NCBI RefSeq assembly: GCF_051401765.1
Contig: NW_027480423.1
Span: 13,764,001 to 13,828,000 of the forward strand
Length of the DNA stretch: 64,000 nucleotides
From: Calliopsis andreniformis
Taxonomy: Eukaryota > Arthropoda > Insecta > Hymenoptera > Andrenidae
Direction of reading: 5' to 3'
Under the pieces are notes generated by a model. It saw only the letters and a list, made by a program, of their open reading frames with translations. It had not been told where the DNA came from and made no database searches. The translations under genes were made by a program, and so were the position numbers. This document shows, in pieces, positions 1-13,309 of this stretch; the first letter of the stretch is position 1, and every line of letters begins with the position of its first letter.

Positions 1-1129
1 GGCAACCTAGGCTTCACACTAGGGCGTTGCTCCACTGGATCGTATAGTTAGGGCCTTGGAAGCCAACGCCAGAAGCATAAAATACAATATAAATACAACA
101 GCTCTTCCATCGTATAAAACGAATAATTGCAACCAGTGTGAAAGTTATAGACATTTCTACATTCCGAGCAACCTGGGCTTCACTCTAGGGCATTGCTCCA
201 TCAGATAGAATACCTAGGCCCTTAGAAGTCACCGTCAGAAGCATAAAATACAATATAAATACATCAGTCTTTCCATTGCATAAAATGAATAATTGCAAAC
301 AGTGTGACGGTAATGGTCTTTTCTACGTTCCGGGCAATCTAGGCTTCACCCTAGGGCGTCGCTCCACCAGATCGAATAGTTAATGCCTTAGAAGTCAACG
401 CCAGAAGCAGAAATACAATATAAATACAACAGTTTTTCCATCATATAACAGGAGTAATTGCAACAAGTCTGAAAGATATGGTCAGTTCTACGTTCCGCGT
501 CACCTAGGCTTCACTCTAGGGTGTTCGTCCGCCAGATCCAATAGCTAGGGCCTCAGAAGTCAACGCCAGAAGCACCAAATAGAAAACAAATACAACAGTT
601 TATCCATCCTATAAAACGGATAATTGTAACCAGTGTGAAAGTAATGGTCATTTCTACGTTCCGGGCAGCCTAGGTTTCGCTCTAGACCATTGCTCCACCA
701 GATCAAATAGTTAAGGGCTTAGAAGTCAACGCCAGAAGCAGCAAATACAAAATAAATACAACAGTTTTCCATCGTATAAAACGAATAATTGCAAACAGTT
801 TGGAGGGAATGGTGATTTCTACGTTCCGGGCAACCTAGGCTTCACTGTAGGGCGTTGCTCCACCACATCGAATAGCTACGGCCTTAGAAGTCAACGCCAG
901 ATGCATAAAATACAATATAAATACAACAGCTTTTCCGTCGTACATAATGTATATTTGCAAACAGTGTGAAAGTAATGGTCATTTCTACCTTCCGTGCAAC
1001 CTAGGCTTCACTCTAGGGCGTTGCTACACCAGATCGAATAGGTAGGGCCATAGAAGTCAACGCACGATACAAAAATACAATATAAGTACAACAGCTTTTC
1101 CATCATATAAAATGAACAATTGCAAACAG

Positions 1130-4100
1130 TGTGAAAGTGATGGTCGTATCTACGTTCCGGGCAACATAGGCTTGACCCTTGGACGTTGCCCCACCAGACG
1201 GAATGGCTAGGACCTTAGAAGTCAAAGCCAGAAGCAGAAAATACAATGTAAATGCAACAGTATTTCTACCGTATAGCATGAATAATTGCAACCACTGTGA
1301 AAGTTGTGGTCATATCTACGTTCCGGGCAACCTAGGCTTGACTCTAGGGCGTTGCTCCACCACATCTAATAGCTACGATCGTAGAAGTTATCGCCAGAAG
1401 CATAAAATACATTATAAATACAACAGCTTTTCCAACGTAAAGAATGAATAAATGCAAACAGTGAGAAAGTGATGTTCATTTCTACGTTCCGGGCAACCTA
1501 GGCTACACTATAGGGCGTTGCTCCACCACATCGAATAGCTACGGCCTTAGAAGTCAACGCCAGAGGCATAAAATACAACATAAATACAACAGTTTTTCAA
1601 TTGTATAAAACGAATCATTGCAAACAGTGTGAAAGTTGTGGTCATTTCTACGTTCCGGACAACATAGGGTTCACTCTTGGACGTTGCCCCACCAGATTGA
1701 ATAGCTAGGACCTTAGAAGTCAACGCCAGAAGCATAAAATACAATATAAATACAACAGTTTTTCCATTGAATAAAACGTATAATTGCTATCAGTGTGAAA
1801 GTGATGGTCATTTCTACGTTCCGGGCAACATAGGCTTCACCCTTGGACGTTGCCCCACCAGACGGAATAGCTAGGACCTTAGAAGTCTACGCTAGAAGCA
1901 TAAAATACAATATAAATACAACTGCTTTTCCATCGTATAAAATGAATAATTGCAAACAGTGTGAAAGTAATGGTCATTGCTGCGTTCCGGACAACCTAGG
2001 CTTCATTCTAGGGCGTTGTTCCACCAGATCGAATAGCTAGGGACATAGAAGTCAACGCCAGAAGCATAACATACAATATAAATACAACAGCTTTTCCAAC
2101 GTAAAGAATGAATAATTGCAAACAGTGAGAAAGTAATGGTCATTTCAACGTTCCGGGCAACCTAGGCTTCACTCTAGGGCGTTGCTCCACCAGATCGAAT
2201 AGTTAGGGCATTGGAAGTCCACGCCCGAAGCATAAAATACAAAATAAAGAGAACAGTTTTTCCATTGTATAAAACGAATAATTGCAACCGGAGTGAAAGT
2301 TATGGTATTTTCTACGTTCCGGGCAACCTAGGCTTCACACTAGGGCGTTGCTCCACTGGATCGTATAGTTAGGGCCTTGGAAGCCAACGCCAGAAGCATA
2401 AAATACAATATAAATACAACACCTTTTCCATCGTATTACAGGAATAATTGCAACCAGTGTTAAGGTTATGGTCATTTCTACGTTCCGGGCAACCTAGGCT
2501 TCATTCTGGGGCGTTGCTCCACTAGATCGAATAGTTAGGGCCTTAGAAGTCAACGCCAGAAGCATAAAATACTATATAGATACAACAGTTTTTCCATCGT
2601 ATAAAAAGAATAATTGCAACCAGTGCGAATGTAATGGTTATTTCTACGTTTCGGGCAACATACGCTTCTCTCTTGGACCCAGCCCCCGGGATCGAATAGT
2701 TAGGGCCTAAGAAGTCAACGCCAGAAGCATGGAGTACAATAAAAATGCAACAGTTTTTCCATCTTATAGCATGAATAATTGCAACCAGTGTGACAGTAAT
2801 AATCATTTCATCGTTTCGGCATCCTAGACTTAACTGTGAGGCATTGCTCCACCAGATCGGATACAGAGGGCCTTAGTAGTCAAAGCCAGAAGTATAAAGT
2901 ACAGAACAAACCAACAGTTTGTCCATCGTATAACAGGAATATTGCAAACACTGTGAAAGTAATGGTCATTTCTACGTTCCGGGCAGCCTAGGCTTCACGC
3001 TAGGGCGTTCCTCCACCACATCGAATAGCTACGACCTTAGAAGTCAACGACTGAGGCATAAAATACAAAATAAGGACAACAGCTTTTCCATCGTATGAAA
3101 CGAATAATTGCAACCGGTGTGAAAGTTATGGTCTTTTCTACGTTCCGGGCAACCGAGGCTTCACTCTAGGGCGTTGCTCCACCAGATCAAATAGTTAGGG
3201 CCTATGAATTCAACGCCTGAAGCATAAAATACAATAAAACTACAACAGTTTTTCCATCGTATAACAGGAATAATTGCAACCAGTGTTAAGGTTATGGTCA
3301 TTTCTACGTTCCGGGCAACCTAGGCTTCATTCTAGGGCGTTGCTCCACTAGATCGAATAGTTAGGGCCTTAGAAGTCAACGCCAGAAGCATAAAATACCA
3401 TATAGATACAACGGTTTTACCATCGTATAAAACGAGTAATTGCAACCAGTGTGAAAGTAATGGCCATTTCTACGTTCCGGGCACCCTAGGCTTCGCCCTA
3501 GGCCGTTGCTCCACCAGATCGAATAGCTAGGGACTTGGAGGTCAACGCCAAGAGCATAAAATACAATAAAAATACAACTGTCATTCCATCGTATAACAGG
3601 AATAATTGCAACCATCGTGAAAGTAATGGTCGTTTCTACTTTTCGGGCAACATAGGTTACACTCTTGGACGTTGCCCCACGAGATCGAATAGCTAGGACC
3701 TTAGAAGTCAACGCCAGAAGCATAAAATACAGTAAAAATACAACAGTTTTTCCATCGTATAACAGCAATAACTGCAACCAGTGTGAAAGTACTGGTCATT
3801 TCTACGTTTCAGGCAACCTAGACTTAACTCTGGGGCGTTGCTCCACCAAATCGAATAGCTAGAGCCTTAGAAGTCAACGCCCAAAGCATAAAATACAATA
3901 AAAGTACAACAGTTTTTCCATCGTATAGCAAGAATAATTGCAACCAGTGTGACAGTAATGATCATTTCAACGTTTCGGGAATCCTAGACTTAACTGTGAG
4001 GCATTGCTCAACCAGATCGAAAACGTAGGGCCTTAGAAGTCAAATCCAGAAGCAAAAAGTACAAAAAAAACCAACAGTTTGTCCATCGTATAACAGGAAT

Positions 4101-4585
4101 AATTGCAACCAGTGTTAAAATAATGGTCATTTCTACTTTCCGGACAACCTAGGCTTCACTCTAGGGCGTTGCTCCACCAGATCGAATAGTTAGGGCCTAA
4201 GAAGCCAACGCCAGAAGCATAAAGTACAATAAAAATGCAACAGTTTTTCCATCATATAGCATGAATAATTGCAACCACTGTGACAGTAATGATCATTTCT
4301 ACGTTTCGGGCAACATACGCTTCACTCTTGGACGTTGCCCCACGAGATCGAATAGCTAGGACCTTAGAAGTCAACGCCAGAAACATAGAATACTATAAAA
4401 ATGCAACAGTTTTTCCATCGTATAGCAGGAATAACTGCAACCAGTGTGAAAGTACTGGTCATTTCTACGTTTCGGGCAACCTAGACTTTACTCTAGGGCG
4501 TTGCCCCACCAAATCGAATAGCTAGGGCCTTAGAAGTCAACGCCCAAAGCATAAAACACAATAAAAGTACAACAGTTTTTCCATC
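1130..4585. repeat. Left-zone block A, copy 1 (about 21 monomers)
   Basis: This stretch reappears at 9,256-12,710, displaced by 8,125-8,126 bases (49 monomers with a few net deleted bases). Checkpoints include the type II signatures at 1,843/9,969 and 3,665/11,790, and the 'cgaaaacgtagggcctta' stretch near 4,017/12,142. Similarity fades left of about 1,130. On the right it ends in the T-tract near 4,585, after which copy 1 continues with 'ataaaaagaataattg' and copy 2 with 'atagcttgaataattg'. Differences inside are sparse single bases. Confidence 0.85.
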
Positions 4586-5584
4586 GTATAAAAAGAATAA
4601 TTGCAACCAGTGTGAATGCAATGGTCATTTCTACGTTTCGGGCAACATACGCTTCACTCTTGGACGCTGCCCCCGAGATCGAATAGCTAGGATCTTAGAA
4701 GTCAATGCCAGAAGCATAAAATACAATAAAAATACAGCAGTTTTTCCATCGTATAGCATGAATAATTGCATCCAGTGTGATAGTAATGGTCATTTTGACG
4801 TGTCGGTCAATCTAGGCTTCACTCTAGGGCGTTCCCCCGCCAGATCGAATAGTTAGGGCCTAAGAAGTCAACGCCAGAAGCATAAAATGGAATAAAAATA
4901 CAACAGTTTTACCATCGTAAAAAAAGAATAATTGCAACCAGTGTGAAACTAATGGCCATTTCTACGTTTCGGGCAACATACTCTTCACTCATGGACGTTG
5001 CCCAACGAAATCGAATAGCTAGGACCTTAGAAGTCAACGCCAGAAGCATAAAATACAAAATAAATAGAAGAGTTTTCCATTGTATAAAACGAATAATTGC
5101 AACCAGTGTGAAAGTTATGGTAATTTCTACGTTCCGGGCAACCTAGGCTTCACTCTAGGGCGTTCCCCCGCCAGATCGAATAGTTAGGGCCTAAGAAGTC
5201 AAAGCTAGAAGCATAAAGTACAAAATAAATAGAACAGCTTTCCATTGTATAAAACGATTAATTGCAACCAGTGTGAAAATTATGGTCATTTCTACGTTCC
5301 GGACTACCTAGGCTTCACCCTAGGGCGTTGCTCCACCACATCGAGTAGCTACGGCCTTAGAAGTCAGCGTCAGAAGCATAGAATACAATATAAACACAAC
5401 AGCTTTTCGATCGTATAAAACGAATAATTGCAAACATTGTGAAAGTAACGGTTGTTTGTGCGCTCCCGGCAACCTAAGCTTCACTCTCGGGCGTTGCTGC
5501 ACCAGATCGAATATTTAGGGCCGAAGAAGTCAACGCCGGAAGCATAAAATACAATAAAAATATAACAGTTTTTCCATCGTGTAA
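4586..5584. repeat. Diverged single-copy monomers of the left zone
   Basis: About six monomers follow the end of block A. Types I and II alternate, including the 'gaaactaatggccatttc' and 'catactcttcactcatgg' variants that reappear near 14,230 and in each 28-monomer unit of the central zone. This suggests the founding sequence of part of that unit was drawn from a left-zone-like neighbourhood. Confidence 0.65.
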
Positions 5585-8500
5585 TGGGAACAATTGCAGC
5601 CAGTGTCAAGGTGATGGTCATTTCTACGTTCCGGGCAACCTAGGCTCCACTCTAGGGCGTTGCTCCACCAAATCCAATAGTTAAGGCCTAAGAAGTCAAC
5701 GCCAGAAGCACCGAATGCAAAATAAATACAACAGTTTTTCCATCGTATAATACGAATAATTGCAACCAGTGTGAAGGTAATGGTCAATTCCACGTTCCGG
5801 GCAACCTAGGCTTCAGTCTAGGGCGTTGCTCAGCTACATCGAATAGCTGTGGCCTTAGAAGTCAACGCCAGAAGCATAAGGTACAATATAAATGCAACAT
5901 TTTTTCCATTGAATAAAACGAATAATTGCTATCAGTGTGAAAGTGATGGTCATTTCTACGTTCCGGGCAACATAGGCTTCACTCTAGGGCGTTGCTCCAA
6001 CAGATCGAATAGCTAGGGACTTAGAATTCAACGCAAGAAGCATAAAATACAATAAAAATACACCAGTTCTTCCATCGTATAACAGGAATACTTGCAACCA
6101 GTGTGAAAGTAATGGACGTTTCTACGTTCCGCGCAACCTAGGCTTCACTCTAGGGCGTTGTTCCACCAAATCGAATAGTTAGAGCCTAAGAAGTCAACGC
6201 CAGAAGCACCAAATACAAAATAAATACAACTGTTTTTCCATCGTATAAAACGAATAATTGCAACCAGTGTGAGTGTAATTGTCATTTCTACGTTCCGGGC
6301 AACCTAGGCTTCACTATAGGGCGTTCCTCCACAACATCGAATAGATACGGCCTTAGAAGTCAACGCCAGAGGCATAAAATACACCATAAATAGTAAAGTT
6401 TTTCAATTGTATAAAACGAATAATTGCAACCAGTGTGAAAGTTGTGGTCATTTCTACGTTCCGGGCAACATAGGGTTCACTCTTGGACGTTGCCCCACCA
6501 GATTGAATAGCTAGGACCTTAGAAGTCAATGCCAGAAGCAGAAAATACAATAAAGATACAACAGCTTTTCCATCATATAAAATGAACAATTGCAAACAGT
6601 GTGAAGGTGATGGTCATTTCTTCGTTTCGGGCAACCTAGGCTTTACTCTAGGGCGCTGCTCCACCAGATCGAATAGCTGGGGTCTTAGAAGTCAACGCCC
6701 GAAGCATAAAATACAATAAAGATACAACAGTTTTTCCATCGAATTACAGGAATATTTGCTACCAGAGTGAAGGAGATGGTCATTTCTACGTTCCGGGCAA
6801 CCTAGGCTCCACTCTAGGGCGTTGCTCCACCAAATCCAATAGTTAAGGCCTAAGAAGTCAACGCCAGAAGCACCAAATGCAAAATAAATACAACAGTTTT
6901 TCCATCGTATAATACGAATAATTGCAACCAGTGTCAAGGTAATGGTCAATTCCACGTTCCGGGCAACCTAGGCTTCAGTCTAGGGCGTTGCTCAGCTACA
7001 TCGAATAGCTGCGGCCTTAGAAGTCAACGCCAGAAGCATAAGGTACAATATAAATGCAATAGTTTTTCCATTGAATAAAACGAATAATTGCTATCAGTGT
7101 GAAAGTGATGGTCAGTTCTACGTTCTGGGCAACATAGGCTTCACTGTTGGACGTTTCCCCACCAGACGGAATAGCTAGGACCTTAGAAGTCTAAGCCAGA
7201 AGCGGAAAATACAATGTAAATGTAACAGTATTTCTACCGTATAGCATGAATAATTGCAACCACTGTGAAAGTTGTGGTCATATCTACGTTCCGGGCAACC
7301 TAGGCTTGACTCTGGGGCGTTGCTCCACCACATCTAATAGCTACGATCGTAGAAGTTATCGCCAGAAGCATAAAATACATTATAAATACAACAGCTTTTC
7401 CAACGTAAAGAATGAATAAATGCAAACAGTGAGAAAGTGATGTTCATTTCTACGTTCCGGGCAACCTAGGCTACACTATAGGGCGTTGCTCCACCACATC
7501 GAATAGCTACGGCCTTAGAAGTCAACGCCAGAGGCATAAAATACAACATAAATACAACAGTTTTTCAATTGAATAAAACGTATAATTGCTATCAGTGTGA
7601 AAGTGATGGTCATTTCAACGTTCCGGGCAACCTAGGCTTCACTCTAGGGCGTTGCTCCACCAGATTGAATAGGTAGGACCTTAGAAGTCAATGCCAGAAG
7701 CAGAAAATACGATAAAGGTACAACAGCGTTTCCATCATATAAAATGGACAATTGCAAACAGTGTGAAGGTGATGGTCATTTCTACGTTTCGGGCAACCTA
7801 GGCTCTACTCTAGGGCGTTGCTGCGCCAGATCGAATATTTAGGGCCTAAGAAGTCAACGCCGGAAGCATAAAATACAATAAAAATATAACAGTTTTTCCA
7901 TCGTGTAATGGGAACAATTGCAGCCAGTGTCAAGGTGATGGTCATTTCTACGTTCCGGGCAACCTAGGCTTCACTCTAGGGCGTTGGTCCACCAAATCGA
8001 ATAGTTAGAGCCTAAGAAGTCAACGCCAGAAGCACCAAATACAAAATAAATACAACTGTTTTTCCATCGTATAAAACGAATAATTGCAACCAGTGTGAAA
8101 GTAATTGTCATTTCTACGTTCCGGGCAACCTAGGCTTCACTATAGGGCGTTCCTCCACCACATCGAATAGATACGGCCTTAGAAGTCAACGCCAGAGGCA
8201 TAAAATACACCATAAATACAAAAGTTTTTCCATTGTATAAAACGAATAATTGCAACCAGTGTGAAAGTTGTGGTCATTTCTACGTTCCGGGCAACATAGG
8301 GTTCACTCTTGGACGTTGCCCCACCAGATTGAATAGCTAGGACCTTAGAAGTCAATGCCAGAAGCAGAAAATACAATAAAGATACAACAGCTTTTCCATC
8401 ATATAAAATGAACTATTGCAAACAGTGTGAAGGTGATGGTCATTTCTACGTTTCGGGCAACCTAGGCTTTACTCTAGGGCGCTGCTCCACCAGATCGAAT

Positions 8501-9255
8501 AGCTGGGGTCTTAGAAGTCAACGCCCGAAGCATAAAATACAATAAAGATACAACAGTTTTTCCATCGAATTACAGGAATATTTGCTACCAGAGTGAAGGA
8601 GATGGTCATTTCTACGTTCCGGGCAACCTAGGCTCCACTCTAGGGCGTTGCTCCACCAAATCCAATAGTTAAGGCCCAAGAAGTCAACGCCAGAAGCACC
8701 AAATGCAAAATAAATACAACAGTTTTTCCATTGAATAAAACGTATAATTGCTATCAGTGTGAAAGTGATGGTCATTTCTACGTTCCGGGCAACATAGGGT
8801 TCACTCTTGGACGTTGCCCCACCAGATTGAATAGCTAGGACCTTAGAAGTCAACGCCAGAAGCATAAAATACAATATAAATACAACAGTTTTTCCATTGA
8901 ATAAAACGAATAATTGCTATCAGTGTGAAAGTGATGGTCATTTCTACGTTACGGGCAACCTAGGCTTCACTCTAGGGCGTTGCTCCAACAGATCGAATAG
9001 CTAGGGACTTAGAATTCAACGCAAGAAGCATAAAATACAATAAAAATACAACAGTTCTTCCATCGTATAACAGTAATAATTGCAACCAGTGTGAAGGTAA
9101 TGGTCAATTCCACGTTCCGGGCAACCTAGGCTTCAGTCTAGGGCGTTGCTCAGCTACATCGAATAGCTGCGGCCTTTGAAGTCAACGCCAGAAGCATAAG
9201 GTACAATATAAATGCAACATTTTTTCCATAGAATAAAACGAATAATTGCTATCAG
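5585..9255. repeat. Left-zone interval with 7-, 11- and 13-monomer duplications
   Basis: This part holds several overlapping local copies. The 'ggctccactctaggg...aaatccaatagttaaggcc' stretch at about 5,643 returns near 6,805 (1,162 bases, 7 monomers) and near 8,631. The 'atagatacggcc' monomers at 6,341 and 8,167 are 1,826 bases apart (11 monomers). The 'cactgtgaaagttgtgg' monomer at 7,261 returns at 9,419 (2,158 bases, 13 monomers). It reads as a patchwork built by repeated unequal exchange, with no outside DNA. Confidence 0.75.
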
Positions 9256-9861
9256 TGTGAAAGTGATGGTCATTTCTACGTTCCGGGCAACATAGGCTTC
9301 ACTGTTGGACGTTTCCCCACCAGACGGAATAGCTAGGACCTTAGAAGTCAAAGCCAGAAGCAGAAAATACAATGTAAATGTAACAGTATTTCTACCGTAT
9401 AGCATGAATAATTGCAACCACTGTGAAAGTTGTGGTCATATCTACGTTCCGGGCAACCTAGGCTTGACTCTAGGGCGTTGCTCCACCACATCTAATAGCT
9501 ACGATCGTAGAAGTTATCGCCAGAAGCATAAAATACATTATAAATACAACAGCTTTTCCAACGTAAAGAATGAATAAATGCAAACAGTGAGAAAGTGATG
9601 TTCATTTCTACGTTCCGGGCAACCTAGGCTACACTATAGGGCGTTGCTCCACCACATCGAATAGCTACGGCCTTAGAAGTCAACGCCAGAGGCATAAAAT
9701 ACAACATAAATACAACAGTTTTTCAATTGTATAAAACGAATCATTGCAAACAGTGTGAAAGTTGTGGTCATTTCTACGTTCCGGACAACATAGGGTTCAC
9801 TCTTGGACGTTGCCCCACCAGATTGAATAGCTAGGACCTTAGAAGTCAACGCCAGAAGCAT

Positions 9862-10027
9862 AAAATACAATATAAATACAACAGTTTTTCCATTGAATAA
9901 AACGTATAATTGCTATCAGTGTGAAAGTGATGGTCATTTCTACGTTCCGGGCAACATAGGCTTCACCCTTGGACGTTGCCCCACCAGACGGAATAGCTAG
10001 GACCTTAGAAGTCTACGCTAGAAGCAT
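9862..10027 (+). repeat. Type II monomer example ('cataggcttc...ttggacgttgcccc')
   Basis: This 166-bp copy represents a second monomer type. It carries 'aacataggcttcacccttgg' in place of 'aacctaggcttcactctagg', and 'ggacgttgccccacc' in place of 'gggcgttgctccacc'. It is often followed by 'gaatagctaggacc'. The same diagnostic bases occur together near 1,160, 1,830, 3,655, 4,310, 6,470, 8,300, 13,760, 15,250, 19,900, 22,730, 33,340, 36,160 and 37,170, often with 'acgag' instead of 'accag'. The linked set of changes shows a distinct lineage rather than random mutations. It is common in the left and central zones and I did not see it in the right zone. Confidence 0.85.
9949..9981. other. Type II inverted repeat, 7-bp perfect outer arms
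   Basis: 'gggcaac' at 9,949-9,955 is the exact reverse complement of 'gttgccc' at 9,975-9,981, with 19 bases between. The inner 'cctag/ctagg' stem of type I is broken here (cataggc...cttgg). The same arms are seen at 1,159-1,165 and 1,185-1,191. The outer arms are therefore longer than in type I just where the inner arms are lost. Confidence 0.75.
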
Positions 10028-13000
10028 AAAATACAATATAAATACAACTGCTTTTCCATCGTATAAAATGAATAATTGCAAACAGTGTGAAAGTAATGGT
10101 CATTGCTGCGTTCCGGACAACCTAGGCTTCATTCTAGGGCGTTGTTCCACCAGATCGAATAGCTAGGGACATAGAAGTCAACGCCAGAAGCATAACATAC
10201 AATATAAATACAACAGCTTTTCCAACGTAAAGAATGAATAATTCAAACAGTGAGAAAGTAATGGTCATTTCAACGTTCCGGGCAACCTAGGCTTCACTCT
10301 AGGGCGTTGCTCCACCAGATCGAATAGTTAGGGCATTGGAAGTCCACGCCCGAAGCATAAAATACAAAATAAAGAGAACAGTTTTTCCATTGTATAAAAC
10401 GAATAATTGCAACCGGAGTGAAAGTTATGGTCTTTTCTACGTTCCGGGCAACCTAGGCTTCACACTAGGGCGTTGCTCCACTGGATCGTATAGTTAGGGC
10501 CTTGGAAGCCATCGCCAGAAGCATAAAATACAATATAAATACAACACCTTTTCCATCGTATTACAGGAATAATTGCAACCAGTGTTAAGGTTATGGTCAT
10601 TTCTACGTTCCGGGCAACCTAGGCTTCATTCTGGGGCGTTGCTCCACTAGATCGAATAGTTAGGGCCTTAGAAGTCAACGCCAGAAGCATAAAATACTAT
10701 ATAGATACAACAGTTTTTCCATCGTATAAAAAGAATAATTGCAACCAGTGCGAATGTAATGGTCATTTCTACGTTTCGGGCAACATACGCTTCTCTCTTG
10801 GACCCAGCCCCCGGGATCGAATAGTTAGGGCCTAAGAAGTCAACGCCAGAAGCATGGAGTACAATAAAAATGCAACAGTTTTTCCATCTTATAGCATGAA
10901 TAATTGCAACCAGTGTGACAGTAATAATCATTTCATCGTTTCGGCATCCTAGACTTAACTGTGAGGCATTGCTCCACCAGATCGGATACAAAGGGCCTTA
11001 GTAGTCAAAGCCAGAAGTATAAAGTACAGAACAAACCAACAGTTTGTCCATCGTATAACAGGAATATTGCAAACACTGTGAAAGTAATGGTCATTTCTAC
11101 GTTCCGGGCAGCCTAGGCTTCACGCTAGGGCGTTCCTCCACCACATCGAATAGCTACGACCTTAGAAGTCAACGACTGAGGCATAAAATACAAAATAAGG
11201 ACAACAGCTTTTCCATCGTATAAAACGAATAATTGCAACCGGTGTGAAAGTTATGGTCTTTTCTACGTTCCGGGCAACCGAGGCTTCACTCTAGGGCGTT
11301 GCTCCACCAGATCAAATAGTTAGGGCCTATGAATTCAACGCCTGAAGCATAAAATACAATAAAACTACAACAGTTTTTCCATCGTATAACAGGAATAATT
11401 GCAACCAGTGTTAAGGTTATGGTCATTTCTACGTTCCGGGCAACCTAGGCTTCATTCTAGGGCGTTGCACCACTAGATCGAATAGTTAGGGCCTTAGAAG
11501 TCAACGCCAGAAGCATAAAATACCATATAGATACAACGGTTTTACCATCGTATAAAACGAGTAATTGCAACCAGTGTGAAAGTAATGGCCATTTCTACGT
11601 TCCGGGCACCCTAGGCTTCGCCCTAGGCCGTTGCTCCACCAGATCGAATAGCTAGGGACTTGGAGGTCAACGCCAAGAGCATAAAATACAATAAAAATAC
11701 AACTGTCATTCCATCGTATAACAGGAATAATTGCAACCATCGTGAAAGTAATGGTCGTTTCTACTTTTCGGGCAACATAGGTTACACTCTTGGACGTTGC
11801 CCCACGAGATCGAATAGCTAGGACCTTAGAAGTCAACGCCAGAAGCATAAAATACAGTAAAAATACAACAGTTTTTCCATCGTATAACAGCAATAACTGC
11901 AACCAGTGTGAAAGTACTGGTCATTTCTACGTTTCAGGCAACCTAGACTTAACTCTGGGGCGTTGCTCCACCAAATCGAATAGCTAGAGCCTTAGAAGTC
12001 AACGCCCAAAGCATAAAATACAATAAAAGTACAACAGTTTTTCCATCGTATAGCAAGAATAATTGCAACCAGTGTGACAGTAATGATCATTTCAACGTTT
12101 CGGGAATCCTAGACTTAACTGTGAGGCATTGCTCAACCAGATCGAAAACGTAGGGCCTTAGAAGTCAAATCCAGAAGCAAAAAGTACAAAAAAAACCAAC
12201 AGTTTGTCCATCGTATAACAGGAATAATTGCAACCAGTGTTAAAATAATGGTCATTTCTACTTTCCGGACAACCTAGGCTTCACTCTAGGGCGTTGCTCC
12301 ACCAGATCGAATAGTTAGGGCCTAAGAAGCCAACGCCAGAAGCATAAAGTACAATAAAAATGCAACAGTTTTTCCATCATATAGCATGAATAATTGCAAC
12401 CACTGTGACAGTAATGATCATTTCTACGTTTCGGGCAACATACGCTTCACTCTTGGACGTTGCCCCACGAGATCGAATAGCTAGGACCTTAGAAGTCAAC
12501 GCCAGAAACATAGAATACTATAAAAATGCAACAGTTTTTCCATCGTATAGCAGGAATAACTGCAACCAGTGTGAAAGTACTGGTCATTTCTACGTTTCGG
12601 GCAACCTAGACTTTACTCTAGGGCGTTGCCCCACCAAATCGAATAGCTAGGGCCTTAGAAGTCAACGCCCAAAGCATAAAATACAATAAAAGTACAACAG
12701 TTTTTCCAGCGTATAGCTTGAATAATTGCAACCAGAGCGACAGTAATGATCATTTCAACGTTTCGGGAGTCCTAGACTTAACTGTGAGGCATTGCTCCAC
12801 CAGATCGAATACAAAGGGCCTTAGCAGTCAACGCCAGAAGCATAAAGTACAGAAAGATCCTACAGTTTGTCCACCGTATAGGAGGAATATTGCAAACAGT
12901 GTGAAGGTAATGGTCATTTCTACGTTCCGGGCAGCCTAGGCTTCACTCTAGGGCGCTGCTCCACCACATCGAATAGCTACGACCTTAGAAGTCAACGACT

Positions 13001-13309
13001 GAAGCATAAAATACAATATAAAGACAACAGCTTTTCCATCGCATAAAACGAATAATTGCAACGAGTGTTAAGGTTATGGTCATTTCTACGTTCCGGGCAA
13101 CCTAGGCTTCATTCCAGGGCGTTGCTACACTAGATCGAATTATCAGCGCCTTAGAAGTCAACGCCAGAAGCATAAAATACGATATAGATACAACAGTTTT
13201 TCCATCGTATAAAACGAGTAATTGCAACCAGTGTGATAGTTATGGTCATTTCTACCTTCCGGGCAACCTAGGCTTCAGCCTAGGGCGTTGCTCCACCAGA
13301 TCGAATAGT

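Larger units (their letters stand above)
9256..12710. repeat. Left-zone block A, copy 2
   Basis: Second copy of the 1,130-4,585 block. The monomer order is preserved throughout. Small changes include a base missing at about 10,233 ('aataattcaaac' against 'aataattgcaaac' in copy 1), which shifts the displacement from 8,126 to 8,125. A third, partial relative of its left part lies at 27,166-28,372. Confidence 0.85.

Noticed and set aside
1843..2040. Plus-strand peptides with a zinc-knuckle-like C-x2-C-x4-H pattern ('CNQCESNGH')
   Set aside because: The fourth ligand expected in a CCHC knuckle is missing (Gly at that position), and the pattern is just the reading of 'aattgcaaccagtgtgaaag' in one frame, repeated in many copies. 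It is not a gag remnant.
3376..3777. Longest open frame (133 codons, minus strand; exact counterpart at 11,501-11,902) and dozens of frames of 60-118 codons on both strands
   Set aside because: They are translations of the satellite. The same monomer gives open frames on both strands, and copies with single changes are broken. Because 166 is not a multiple of three, the frame changes with every monomer. No promoter, codon bias or conserved start is apparent. The hydrophobic look of the minus-strand peptides comes from the A/T-rich part of the monomer.
4060..4085. Poly-A tail of a retroposon ('tacaaaaaaaaccaac')
   Set aside because: The A run is a variant of the monomer start, is in phase, has no target-site duplication, and is flanked by normal monomers.
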